DNA of 31,759 nucleotides from NCBI GenBank assembly GCA_003427395.1, contig BFEA01000186.1, positions 914,382-946,140 on the forward strand, written 5' to 3'. Source of the DNA: Chara braunii. Its lineage: Eukaryota; Streptophyta; Charophyceae; Charales; Characeae. Positions 1 to 8,790 of the stretch are shown here, one piece after another. The notes beneath the pieces are model-generated. The model worked only from the letters and a program-made list of their open reading frames with translations, did not search any database and was not told where the DNA came from. Position 1 is the stretch's first letter, and each line of letters opens with the position of its first letter. A program made the position numbers and the translations under genes.

Positions 1-82
1 CCATCACAAGCCAGCAAAACATCCACGAAACAAAGAAAGGTTTGTCACTGCCAAAAAATACACTCCAGACACGCCGCTGGCA

Positions 83-105
83 AATATATATATATATATA
101 TATAT
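83..105. repeat. (TA)n microsatellite
   Basis: An uninterrupted TA dinucleotide run of about 22 bases in otherwise unassigned DNA at the window start. Nothing else in 1-180 is recognisable; a minus-strand frame over 4-258 has no family features. Confidence 0.9.
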
Positions 106-189
106 TTGGATAATTTTTAGCCCAGGAAAAAAATCATCCCGGACCCCGTTAATTCGCGTCCAACTCGCGTTTGAACGGGAGTTTAACGT

Positions 190-237
190 GAATTCAACGC
201 GCATTGAATTTTTCAATGCGGAACCCGCGTTGAATTC
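190..237. repeat. Nested inverted repeat
   Basis: A perfect 12-bp outer stem (GAATTCAACGCG at 190-201 against CGCGTTGAATTC at 226-237) encloses a second perfect 9-bp stem (CGCATTGAA at 200-208 against TTCAATGCG at 212-220). The two stems share bases 200-201, so they would partly compete. It lies just outside the low-coordinate LTR. Function unknown. Confidence 0.7.
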
Positions 238-252
238 AAAATCGGACACACA

Positions 253-1149
253 TACCAAGGGAGAATCGTAACACTGAAACTCGATGTCAATGAGAACTTG
301 CTCTCACTACCACCAACATATGTGCCCAGGCCTATCTCCCTACTTGGCGCTCGGCGCCCAGCCTACTTCCTGCACAGCTACTACCAGCCTACTAATTGAC
401 AATGCAACTGTTGACGTCAGCAGCCCACAAAGTACTTGAAGAGGTCGCCGTTAGCAGACCATCGCCAATACCAGGTAGGTGCCCTCACATCATCATCACC
501 ATCATCCTTCTCTCTCTCCCCTGCCTTACAGCCACGTCTTCCCTCTGTACACCCGAAAACCACCCCTGCGCCTCGTTGTAGTCCAAGCCCATCCAGCTAT
601 GGAGGCTGGGCTATGGCGCTGCTCTCAGCAGCGCCCTGCTCCGTGCACGACCGCACGAGCTAGCACCTTGCCTCTCAGCGGCAGCAGCAACCCACGAGCG
701 TCGGCCCCAGCAGCGCTGCCGCGGGCATGCAAGTGTTGAATGACTGGCCAGGTAGCGAGCTCTTTCCTATATGGAAAGAGCCTGCCTCTCTCGGCGGCCT
801 GGCTGGCCTGGGCCTCTGCCCAGAAGCTTCCGGTAGGCCCCAGGAGGTTGTGCCTCCAACACTGCTGCGCTGCTGCTGGGCCTCCGTTCGGTTGGGCCTC
901 CCAACTGCCTGTGTATGAGGCTGCGACTCTCGCCCAGGGCCTGCATTTTTGGAAAGGCCGGAAAGGTTGTGGAATGTCTTGCTGCTCGGGCTGTGTTTCC
1001 CTCAACCAACTGGTGCGACTAAATCCTGGACCCCAAATGCGAAATTGACAGCTTAGGGCCTCTCGTGATTTGTTAGGCCCGCCTTCACTTAGGGCGGGCA
1101 CATCTACAGCAGGGGCCCCTTAGGCCTGCAGAGGACCCAGATCCTCACA
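253..1149 (-). repeat. E1 3' LTR (copy A)
   Basis: A direct repeat of 7608-8478 in the same orientation. On the minus strand it opens with TGTGAGGATC immediately after a polypurine tract, as expected of an LTR 5' edge beginning TG. It contains a conserved 7-bp GC hairpin (1077-1099), the shared stretch around 770-860 (AAGCTTCCGGTAGGCCCC and neighbours) and a His-like CATCATCAC run that is only a repeat. Homology with the partner fades near 253, where no clear CA end or target-site duplication could be assigned. Open frames on either strand here are not credible genes. Confidence 0.75.
1077..1099. repeat. Conserved LTR hairpin, copy A
   Basis: GCCCGCC, nine-base spacer, GGCGGGC: a perfect 7-bp GC stem. 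The same hairpin occurs in all four LTR-like copies in the window (1077, 8407, 8824, 24901). Confidence 0.8.
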
Positions 1150-2229
1150 TTCCCTCCTTTTCTTCGATAGTCCTCTGAGAAGTCTTCTAATCTGCAGGCA
1201 TCTTCCCCTCGAGTTCTTTTCACAGCCTGCAATAACTTGAGGTGCTGTTCGCATGAGTTCTTCTCTGGTGAACCACCGATCTTCGCTGGGATCGAGATGA
1301 TGCCCGAATCTGACATGGTATTGCATTCTTGGCTTAGGAGGGCGACCTCTGCCCGGCGGTTTAGGCATTGGCATCCCTCCATGCTCCACAATTCTGTCGA
1401 TGTCAACTTCGCCATTTATGGTTGGGGGCAGCATTGACCATCTGGAAGGAAACTGTGCAGTTTCTGCGAAAGGCGCCAGCTTTGAGGCGTGAAAAACTGG
1501 GTGTGTGCCTAAGTGAGGTGGGATCTGAATCACACAGGAAGGTCCGTCTATCTGATCCCCCACTATATCTAGGACCTCCCAAGGACTGAAGCACTGTGGC
1601 GTCAATTTGAGAGATATGGCCAGCTCCTGACCCAGTTCATATGATTTGACCCAGACTCTATCACCTACCTGAAAGTTATAGGGCCCTCTATGCTTACTCT
1701 CATATGCGATCATAGCATCCTGAGACTTTCTAATATGTTTGACGGCCTGCTGCAGCATCTGCCCATACTTGACAGCAAACTCTATGCTGCCAGGTGCTGC
1801 AGTGGGCTGTCTTTCTGGTAGCAAAAAGTCGAGTGCAGTTGTGGGCTTCCAACCAAGCTGCAGTTGGTTGGGAGTCATACCAGTAGTACTGTGCACAGCA
1901 TTGTTGTACAGGTGCTGCATTACTCGGTTCACCCGTTCTGCCTGGCCATTTGACTCAGGGTGGTTCCCTGACGTCATTTGTAGGTTGGTGCCCATCTGCT
2001 CAGCTGTTGACTGCCACAGTTCGCTGGTAAATCTAACATCCCTATCACTTACTATAGATGTAGGGAGTCCAAAATCACGGACCCAGTTATCCAAAAACAG
2101 TTCGATGATATAGTCAGTCTTAGCAGTCCCTGGCATAGCGATAAGTCTTGCATATTTTGACAAGCGGTCCACTATAACGAAGATGTGTCTCTTGCCAGTC
2201 CTGCTGGTCACAAAAGTCCATGGACACAC
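1120..2229 (-). pseudogene. pol: E1 integrase: catalytic core, GPY/F-like domain and chromodomain-like tail
   Basis: A 369-codon open frame holding the C-terminal two thirds of integrase, the enzyme that inserts retrotransposon DNA into chromosomes. The DDE catalytic acids are visible: Asp in VIVDRLSKY, Asp in VSDRDVRF and Glu in NGQAERVNR. A GPY/F-like region follows (GDRVWVKSYEL through HPVFHASKLAPF), then a chromodomain-like end (IDRIVEHGG through EDRWFTREEL). The true start lies upstream in another frame: the junction with the zinc-binding part near 2210-2230 is a frameshift, so the first Met is not a real start. The frame runs through the polypurine tract and about 29 bases into the LTR before stopping with TAA. 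This is the longest intact part of E1. Confidence 0.85.
1151..1165 (-). other. E1 polypurine tract
   Basis: On the minus strand GAAGAAAAGGAGGGA, followed by A and then TGTGAGG, the LTR start. Polypurine tracts prime plus-strand DNA synthesis in LTR retrotransposons and sit directly next to the 3' LTR, exactly as here. The tract lies inside the pol open frame, where it encodes a Lys-Lys-Arg-Arg-Glu stretch. Confidence 0.75.
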
Positions 2230-2785
2230 TCTTACCTGGGCCTTCAGGAATCGGCAAGGGCTTGATTAACCCAAGTGGTGACTGAGTCCTAGGTTTGTCC
2301 CGTTGGCAAACTTGGCACGTCTCAACGTATCTTTTTGCATCTTTCATCATAGTAGGCCACCAAAATCTCTGCACTAGGTTAGCTGATGTCTTTTTATAGC
2401 CAAAATGGCTAGTTGCATCATGGCATTCCCCTAAAAATAAACTACGCAAAGACTCACTACCTGGAACACATAGTCTTTCATGCCCTGCCTTCTCAAGAAA
2501 CAGCAAGCCGTCTACCATCGTAAATTCGTCGGAAGTTAATTTACAGATGATCTCAGACATAATTGGATCTTGCTGATAGGCCTCCACTAAAGATCGAGTT
2601 AGATCTTCAGATATGCCAAATTCAATCACTAGTGCGCCCAGATAATCTGCCCGATGTGATAGAGCATCAACTACTTTGTTGTACTCTCCCTTGATTGGAT
2701 CAAGTTGATAGTCATACATGTTTATCGCTTGAATCCGCCGCTTGAGCGTGTCAAAGAGTACAGGCTGCGTTTTAATCCAGCGCAA
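2120..2785 (-). pseudogene. pol: E1 RNase H end and integrase HHCC zinc-binding domain
   Basis: The frame begins within the last part of RNase H (a repeat of RWIK...VLFDTLKRRIQAI) and runs through the linker DYQLDPIKGEYN...DALSHRAD, common to Ty3/gypsy pol. It then enters the integrase N-terminal zinc-binding domain: His in ECHDATSH, a second His in the same motif, and CQVC about 30 residues later, with YVETCQVCQRDK typical of the family. After VSMDF the frame is lost and the reading continues in the 1120-2229 frame, so a small indel near 2210-2230 separates the zinc domain from the catalytic core. Upstream it is joined to RNase H only through the 103-bp duplication, which shifts the frame by one. 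Confidence 0.82.
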
Positions 2786-2927
2786 AGTCTCATGGTCAGA
2801 TCTCAGGTAAAAGAATCTGCCTAATTATCGCTTGAATCCGCCGCTTGAGCGTGTCAAAGAGTACAGGCTGCATTTTAATCCAGCGCAAAGTCTCATGGTC
2901 AGATCTCAGGTAAAAGAATATGCCTAG
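2722..2927. repeat. 103-bp tandem duplication in E1 RNase H
   Basis: Units 2722-2824 and 2825-2927 are adjacent direct copies differing at only a few bases, so the duplication is recent relative to the other decay. The unit length is 34 codons plus one base, which shifts the frame and duplicates the end of RNase H (SDHETLRWIK...KRRIQAI). Confidence 0.9.
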
Positions 2928-3296
2928 GAGATAGTGTCTCCAATGGACCAGCGCTCTATAGAGGGCATAGAGCTCATGCTCATACGTGGACTTTGCCAGT
3001 TTTTGAGATGGCATCTTCTTACTCATGTACTCGATGGGTCTCAACTTTGGCCCCTCTTGCACAAGGACCACGCCTACGCCATATTGGCTGGCATCTGTGG
3101 TCACGACAAACGGCTTATCAGGATCCATAAATTTCAGGAATTCGTAGTGCGTCAGCGCGTACTTCAATTTCTTGAAGGCTGCTTCGCACTCTTCAGTCCA
3201 CTCCCAAGGGGTGTCAAGTCGAGTTAAATTTGTTAATGGGGAAGCCGTAGTACTATAGTTTTTAACAAACAGACGATAGTAGCCCGTCATCCCCAA
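2796..3296 (-). pseudogene. pol: E1 RNase H
   Basis: This segment holds the RT connection (FLGMTGYYRLFVKNYS, PLTNLTR, WEWTEECEAAF) followed by RNase H, which removes the RNA strand during reverse transcription. Recognisable Ty3/gypsy RNase H landmarks are VVTTDASQYGVGVVL with the first catalytic Asp, RPIEYMSKKM, KSTYEHELYAL with the catalytic Glu, and FYLRSDHETLRWI with the next Asp. It is in the same frame as the reverse transcriptase upstream, separated only by a TGA at 3333-3335. Its own end is artificial: it reads into the 103-bp duplication and then terminates out of frame. Confidence 0.85.
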
Positions 3297-4090
3297 AAAC
3301 GATCGGACCTCAGTAACAGTCTGAGGTCTGGGTCAGTCCCGTATGCTGGCCACTTTGGCAACGTCCGGCCTCAATGCATCCGCGAAGATTTCATGACCCA
3401 AGTACAAGATCTTGTTGCGACCGAACTCACATTTCTCCAAGTTTACCTTGTACTGGTGTTGTCTTAGGAGACCTAGCACTATTTTCAAGGGTTCGACGTG
3501 CTCCTCTACAGTCTTACTAAAGATAAGGATATCGTCGAGGTACACGACGATAAACTTGTCTAAGTAATCATGAAATATCCTATTCATGGCATGCTGGAAT
3601 GTCCCAGGGGCATTGCATAGGCCAAAGGGCATCACCACAAACTCGTACAGATCGTACCTGGTCTGAAAAGCGGTTTTGTGCTGGTCCTCAGGTCTAATAG
3701 CAATTTGATGGTATCCAGACTTTAGATCTATAAAGTACCGGCATCCCTGCACTCTATCCAATAGGTCGTCGATGCGGGGTAGGGGCTCTGCGTTCTTTAC
3801 GGTGATGGCATCGAGGCCCCTATAGTCAATGCACATCCTTAGTGTACCTCCCTTCTTAGGAACAAATAAGACTGGCACACCGTCAGGGGAGGTACTAGGT
3901 CGAATCCATCCCTTCTCTGTGAGTTCCTTAAGCTAGTGGCGGAGCTCATCCAACTCCGTAGGGGACATCCTATAGATTCATCCTCTAGGCACCTTACTAC
4001 CTGGGACAACCTCTATTGCATGGACTACCTCCCTTTCCGCCATGCTTGTGGCCTCCTAAAAAAGGTTGGAATATTGTGAGGCGACTGATT
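3297..4090 (-). pseudogene. pol: E1 reverse transcriptase
   Basis: RNA-dependent DNA polymerase of the element. The longest uninterrupted piece is 3333-3878, with [30 protein letters not shown] (first catalytic Asp), [13 protein letters not shown] and the catalytic [10 protein letters not shown], all standard for Ty3/gypsy RT. The same frame extends upstream through EVVPGSKVPRG, YRMSPTELDEL and [15 protein letters not shown]. It is broken by TAG at 4056-4058, TGA at 3978-3980 and TAG at 3933-3935, and downstream by TGA at 3333-3335. At 3933 the family normally has Gln in LRRQL, so the change is most likely CAG to TAG. The apparent first Met of the 3333-3878 frame is a GTG inside the domain, not a start. 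Confidence 0.88.
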
Positions 4091-4687
4091 CTATCTCTGG
4101 GGTGATTTTACGGCCTCCCCTTTCTCAAAGACAAAGACTAGATACATGCCCTCTTCGCGGTTCTGCTCATAGTAGTTATAGAAAGTTGCCGCGCACATGC
4201 ACCCATAGTTTTCCACTAGACTGCTAGCTTTGAACTTTTGCAGTCTAACGGTCCTACCATTTGGCAGCTTGTGTATCAACACCTTCCTATCCCAATCGAA
4301 CTGAGGCTGAGCAACCTCGAGGCAGTACATGCCTAGCAACATATCAAAGGGTAGTTCGTCGCTCACAAGGAATGACATTTTGTATCTCACTTCCCCTCCT
4401 CCATAAGAGGAGCAGACTACGTCCTTGACATAGTCTTTAACCAACATTTGGTGCTTGTTGGCTAGCGTAGAAGCTACAGTTCTACCGAGCCACTGCACTT
4501 GGTCCCCTAAGCGCAGTCTATCCACACAAGCACGACTGAAATTTTGTGTAGAGCCTATGTCTGCGAAGGCACCCACTTCACGGCCACCTACATCAAGCTC
4601 TACCACGAAATGTTCATCCTTAGGACCTCTACTGATCCTCGCCCAAGAATTTCTGGGGTCCTTTCCTGACCACATCCACACAAGCAC
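4091..4687 (-). pseudogene. pro: E1 retropepsin-like protease
   Basis: An aspartic protease that would cut the polyprotein. The conserved course is visible: HFVVELDVGGREVGAF, the active-site region ADIGSTQNF at about residues 42-50, KMSFLVSDELPFDMLLGM near residues 100-120, then PQFDWDRKVLIHKLPNG. Family members have Asp-Thr/Ser-Gly; here the middle residue is Ile (codon ATA), which should abolish activity. The C-terminus ends one frame away from the RT frame that follows. The first 30 or so codons come from the tandemly duplicated segment, so the Met at 4687 is not a real start. A shared C-terminal course (MLLGMYYL, PQFDLDQRV) recurs in E4 at 30460-30650. Confidence 0.8.
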
Positions 4688-4830
4688 GACTGTTGAAGTT
4701 CTATGTAGAGCCTATGTCAGCGAAGGCACCCACTTTGCGACCACCTACATCAACCTCTACCACAAAATGTTCACCCTTAGGACCTCTACTGATCATCGCC
4801 CAAGAATCTCTGGGGTCCTTTCCTGACCAC
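4521..4830. repeat. About 155-bp tandem duplication across the E1 protease active site
   Basis: Units 4521-4674 and 4675-4830 are adjacent direct copies with a 3-base indel (offset 154 at one edge, 157 inside) and around ten substitutions. The duplicated protein piece runs from WSGKDPR through the active site to RACVD. Because the net insertion is not a multiple of three, the upstream copy (frame of 4701-5396) cannot read into the downstream one. Both copies have the Ile in place of the catalytic Thr/Ser, so that loss came before the duplication. Confidence 0.88.
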
Positions 4831-5396
4831 TCAGACTGTAACTCCTCGAGGGACTCAGACACATCTCTTGAACAGAGCGTCAGTGGATATGAATGTGTCT
4901 TCGGGGCGATGTATGGGTCACTAGACTTGGCCAACGCTTGAAGTGGGGAAGGCAACATTACCACTTCAGAGCGAGTAAGACCGGCTAAAACTCCTACTGG
5001 CCCGAGGTGTTTCCCTGCGAAGTGCTCCCAGAAGCACTGCCAAGGTTTGAGGATAAGCCCACTACGGTTGGAGCAGCTACCCTCGTCGTGACCTTTTTGC
5101 CTCGGCAAGTTCTCGACGTGTGGCCATAGTTGCCACAATTCACGCATGTGCCCCTGGCAACTCGGTCCCTCCACACCTCGTAATATAAACCCAAGTTTTG
5201 CCCATGTGGGTGTTCCTTGGTCGCCCCCTACGTTCTGCTTCCCGGTCCCCCTAGCCTTTTCTTTGATAGGCGCCACGACTCCCCCATCTGAAGTCTCATT
5301 GGCCCCATCCTCCTCTGTCACCTCCCCATAGTCTGGGAAGTCGTCAATTTCAGTCGCCTGACCATCATGGTCGTCGAACATGAGATTACCTTTCAT
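4701..5396 (-). pseudogene. gag: E1 gag C-terminal region, gag-pro linker and duplicated protease start
   Basis: This frame continues the gag frame after the TAG at 5400-5402: an acidic stretch (DFPDYGEVTEEDGANE) followed by KARGTGKQNVGGDQGTPTWAKLG. Between about 5190 and 5000 the real reading is one frame over (see the CCHC knuckle at 4994-5194), then this frame becomes meaningful again at HLGPVGVLAGL...MLPSPLQALAKSSDPYIAP. That last part matches HVGPVEVIASS...MPSPLQ in E4, so it is genuine coding sequence. It ends with the upstream copy of the duplicated protease active site and a TAG at 4701-4703, where the other copy has a Gln codon. Confidence 0.72.
4994..5194 (-). pseudogene. gag: E1 gag CCHC zinc knuckle segment
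   Basis: The nucleocapsid part of gag, which binds the element RNA. The knuckle CVNCGNYGHTSRTC (5105-5146) fits C-X2-C-X4-H-X4-C exactly, followed by a basic GKK and a Ser/Gly-rich tail. It lies in a different frame from gag on both sides, so one frameshift occurs near 5190 and another near 5000-5050. The segment ends in a TAG (4994-4996). Confidence 0.85.
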
Positions 5397-5399
5397 CTT

Positions 5400-6239
5400 C
5401 TAGTCTTGAGGAAGTCTCTTCTTCCTACCATCTGCTTGGCCTTGATGCGCGGATCCCAGCTTAGCCTCTATATCTAAGGCTTTCTTGTTGAAAGTAGCGA
5501 AGCTATGTTGGTCTATGTAGGCCTCATCCACCAGCTTGGTCTTAACTTCTGAGGGCAAAGATCTTAAGTAACATGCGAGGAGTACCTGCCGGTCACAACG
5601 CACACCAGGTACTATGACCAGACGTTCTACGGTGTCTGTGACCTCACGTACATTCTTGTACCTTTTGGAACAAAGATTGTTAATCGCGTCGGTGGCCTTC
5701 TGAGCCCCTTGAGGGTCATGCCACCTGTTGTACACAGTCCGTATGAATTGTTCCAATGTCTGGGCCTAGGCCTAGGCATCGAAGTTCTGACCATAGTCTT
5801 GCTGCTCCACTAACCCGTTCAACCAACGCGCTGCCGATCCCTCTAAAAAAGAGGCAGCAACTATGACTTCCTGCTCTGGCCTGATGAGCTTGTGCCTCAC
5901 ATACGTGGGCACAGTCCTCACCCAAGTGTCCAAGTCCTCGTCCTCCTTTCTGTCACCAGAGAAGGGCTTAGGACTCAACAAGGGTATCTTGGGCATCAAT
6001 TGCATAGTCTGGATTGGCCCAGGTATAGTCGCACAAGTGCTACCTATACTCCTAGCTCTGGCGTTGGCCTCAGCGTCCCTCGTCCTCCGCAATGCCGCCT
6101 TCTACCTAGCTTCTCTCCGCAGCTTCCTTTCCTCTCCTGGAGCCAACTATAGGAAGGTCAAAGGTTGACAGAGAGCAGTTCTACGAGTGACCCTAAGATC
6201 TTCCACTAACTCCTCCTCACTACTAGCAGCTTCACTCAT
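5400..6239 (-). pseudogene. gag: E1 gag (capsid region) with in-frame TAG stops
   Basis: The structural protein of the retrotransposon particle. I place the start at ATG 6237-6239 because it opens a frame (MSEAASSEEELVEDL) that stays the same through the whole region. The retrotransposon gag core is seen in PFSGDRKEDEDLDTWVRTV, FLEGSAARWLNGL, FIRTVYNRWHDPQGA and LRSLPSEVK. There are five in-frame stops, all TAG: 6147-6149, 6102-6104, 5772-5774, 5766-5768 and 5400-5402. At 5400 the related gag of E4 has Trp (IPQEWKTKG), so that stop is TGG to TAG. No frameshift is needed over 840 bases, so point mutation is the only damage here. E4 (28344-29690) is the nearest relative in the window. Confidence 0.85.
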
Positions 6240-7607
6240 GAGCTACAGTGGAGTGTGATCCAAACTAGAACCCTACCTCAGCGTGACACCCAACCGAGCA
6301 TGATATATGATTATTTTCGATCAGCCTGGAGAGAAACATTTAGTGGTGAATAACAACTAATGTCATATCCTACAGGTAACACTAGTTCTATTTTTAGATT
6401 ACTCTAATACAGATTGCAATGCAGCAAGGGAGATACTATCCTATCTACAACTGTCTGTCAGTCATCCGCAAGTCTGTACGACCAAATAATCAAAAATAAA
6501 ACAGTCTACCTGTGAAGATATATGTTGGGTGGCAGTTTAACTATTTAATGTAACAGGGAACAGTTACCGGAATCGCCCTGTCTCCCTGTATCCTTCTTGA
6601 GTTGTCACTTTGTATCAACGCCCTGAGCATCTAGTTGAGCGGCGTGTACGAAGGTGTGCAATCCGGCCCACCCCTGTGCCTCAAGTCTATGCCAAACCTG
6701 CCAGCCCCTACACATTATTTACCCTCGCATGCAACGAGCCTTACACCGGTTTAATCTGGCTGATCAAGAGGCAATTTATGGACAGCCCCCAAGGTCCTCA
6801 GGAATTATTTAACGCCGCAGAGAGGACGACAATCCCAACCAGGGTTCAACACCGAGTCCCGACAAAAATGTTTATAGACAGTCTGGTGAGCGTTTGTTCA
6901 TAGGGCTGGCATGCCCTGCATAACCTCTATCGTGCAGCAGCAGAACCAAGGACTTGCGGCAAAGTATGCGTGGACTAGTCCCAACGGGTTGGCATGGTGA
7001 CCGTGACCCGAGTGCTTCGTCCAGGGCCCTTCAGAGGCTTTGCCCGTCTCCCACCAGCTTGCTGCCCTGGAAGAATGTCGACTCTCAAGGTTGAGCGCTC
7101 GCGACACCTCACATTGAGAGGACTCGCAAGACAGAACTCACTTCCTCACAGTCAGAAGTAATGAATAGGGTTAATAAGGAAGAGAGCAACGTACCTCATA
7201 ATGCTTCCCCCAACCACAGATTTCTCACCGGCAACCTGATGTGCATTTATGATGACCGGTCCTTGCCTCGGCACAACAAACAGCAGAATGCAGTTCCACC
7301 TCGGCTTAAATGCCACATCAGCAACCTCTCATCATCCAACTTACACCCATAATGTCACCACAAAGCTTCCTTGCACCCCCACACGACCCAAGGCCGCCTA
7401 TTGAACGCCCAAGCCTTGTTACTACCCCACACCTTATGCGAAGCACCAAACAGCTATCGCAAACTACCAATGAAGCACAGTTCGAACCAGCTCCATACCA
7501 AATTGCAAGGAAAATGAGCAATAGCGAGATGACAATATCCAGAATGCACAATCACATTGAAGGCCAGATCGTATCACAGTGTCCAGAAAGCAAAATTGCA
7601 CCAATAT
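6240..7607 (-). other. E1 untranslated leader
   Basis: About 1.37 kb between the 5' LTR and the gag start, unusually long for a leader. Short frames occur on both strands but none has family features. A primer-binding site should lie next to the LTR near 7590-7608; a TTGGTGTTATATTGGTG on the minus strand is the only candidate starting TGG, and I could not tie it to a tRNA. No other feature is seen. Confidence 0.5.
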
Positions 7608-8478
7608 AACACCAATGAAGAATCGTAACACTAAAAACCAATGTCAATGAGAGCTTGCTCTCGCCAACACCAACATGAGTGGCCAGGCCCTTCTCCGTAC
7701 TTCCTACACAACTACTGTCTTCCTACTAATTGACAATGCAACTATTGACGTCAACAGCCCGCGAAGTACTTGAAGATGTCGCCCATGCAGACCATCGCCA
7801 ATACCAAGTATGTGCCCTCACATCATCATCATCATCATCCTTCTCTCTCTCCCCTGACTTACACCCACGTCTTCCCTCTGTACACTAGGAGACCACCCCT
7901 GCGCCTCACTGTAGTCCAAGCCCATCCAGCTATGGAGGCTGGGCTATGGCGCTGCACTCAGCAGCGCCCTTCTTCGTGCACGACCGCACGCGCACAACAC
8001 CTTGCCCTTAGCGCTAAGCAGCCCGCGAGCATTCGCTCCAGCAGCACTGCCGCAGCATTTGGCAAGTGCTCGAATGAGAGTCCAGGCAGCGAGCTCTTTC
8101 CAATATGGAAAGAGCCTTCCTCCACCGGTGGCCTGGCTGGCCTAGGCGTCTGCCCAGAAGCTTCCGGTAGGCCCCAGGAGGTTGTGCCTCCGATGCAGCT
8201 GCTGGGCCTCATTCAGTTGGGCCTCCCAACTGTCTCCGTATGAGGCTGCGATTATTGTTGGGGGCCTGCATTTCTTCGGAAATGCCTGGAAGGTCGTGGA
8301 TTCTCTTTGCTTCTCGGACTGTGTTTCCCTCTACCAACTGGCGTGTCACAACAGCTTGAACCCCAAATACGAAATTGACAGTGGAGGGCCTCTCAGGTTT
8401 TGTGAGGCCCGCCTTCACTTAGGGCGGGCACTTCTGTAACAGGGCCCCTTAGGCCTGCCGAGGACCCAGATCCTTGCA
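7608..8478 (-). repeat. E1 5' LTR (copy B)
   Basis: A direct repeat of copy A, sharing GAATCGTAACACT at the low end and GGCCTAAGGGGCC plus GGATCTGGGTCC at the high end. On the minus strand it opens TGCAAGGATC, against TGTGAGGATC in copy A, so the TG is preserved. It holds the conserved hairpin and the same internal blocks, such as ATGGAAAGAGCC and AAGCTTCCGGTAGGCCCC. The promoter for E1 would lie here, but no TATA box could be assigned with confidence. Confidence 0.75.
8407..8429. repeat. Conserved LTR hairpin, copy B
   Basis: Identical to the copy A hairpin: 7-bp GC stem with a nine-base spacer. Confidence 0.8.
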
Positions 8479-8790
8479 AATCCGTGAATTCTGCGAATTT
8501 CAAAATTTCGAAATTCCTGGCATTTTGCAAATTTTCGCAAATTCCGAAATCCCAAAAAATTCGACCTTTGCAACATCCACAAATTCCGCAAATTTTGGAA
8601 ATTTCAAAAATCTCGGCATCCTGCAAATTCCACGGAAATACGAATTGGCAACTTAGGGTTAGGACAAGTTTTGTTTTTCATGAAAATTGCAACAATATTA
8701 GGGTTTTTCACAAAATTCCTTGTAGATCAAGAACTGGCTGTTCGTAAATGCGAGGAACGAGCCCTCACAGGGACCCTTATCGGGCAAACA
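8479..8790. repeat. AT-rich spacer with degenerate short repeats
   Basis: 8479-8640 is built from variants of GCAAATTCC, GAAATTTC and AATTTCGAAAT, giving a diffuse minisatellite. It then has TTAGGGTTAGG (8654-8664) and a TTAGGG at 8698, which resemble plant telomere units but are too few to be a telomere. It separates the 5' LTR of E1 from the oppositely oriented LTR copy C. Confidence 0.55.

Larger units (their letters stand above)
253..8478 (-). mobile_element. E1: nearly complete, inactive Ty3/gypsy LTR retrotransposon
   Basis: Read on the minus strand the order is 5' LTR (to 8478), leader, gag, CCHC knuckle, protease, reverse transcriptase, RNase H, integrase, polypurine tract, 3' LTR. 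Protease-RT-RNaseH-integrase is the Ty3/gypsy (Metaviridae) order, and a chromodomain-like tail at the end of integrase points to the chromovirus branch. The two LTRs are direct repeats, roughly 80% alike by eye, which implies an old insertion or LTRs of separate origin. Coding frames carry nine TAG and two TGA stops, several frameshifts and two frame-breaking tandem duplications, so the copy cannot make a full polyprotein. The outer low-coordinate boundary and any target-site duplication could not be fixed by eye. Confidence 0.85.

Noticed and set aside
479-520. Poly-histidine peptide (HHHHHH) frames at 479 and 7770
   Set aside because: Produced by a CATCATCAT repeat inside the LTRs, with no conserved frame around it.
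440-560. Intron-like GTAGGT...TTACAG signals in LTR copies A and B, with similar GTATGT signals in D
   Set aside because: They read in the plus direction, antisense to E1, and the minus strand also has donor-like GTAAG. The AG is lost in copy B (TTACAC). There is no coding exon on either side.
1739-2113. 124-codon plus-strand frame
   Set aside because: Antisense shadow of the integrase core on the minus strand.
8650-8705. Interstitial telomere repeat
   Set aside because: Only two or three TTAGGG-like units, separated by other bases.
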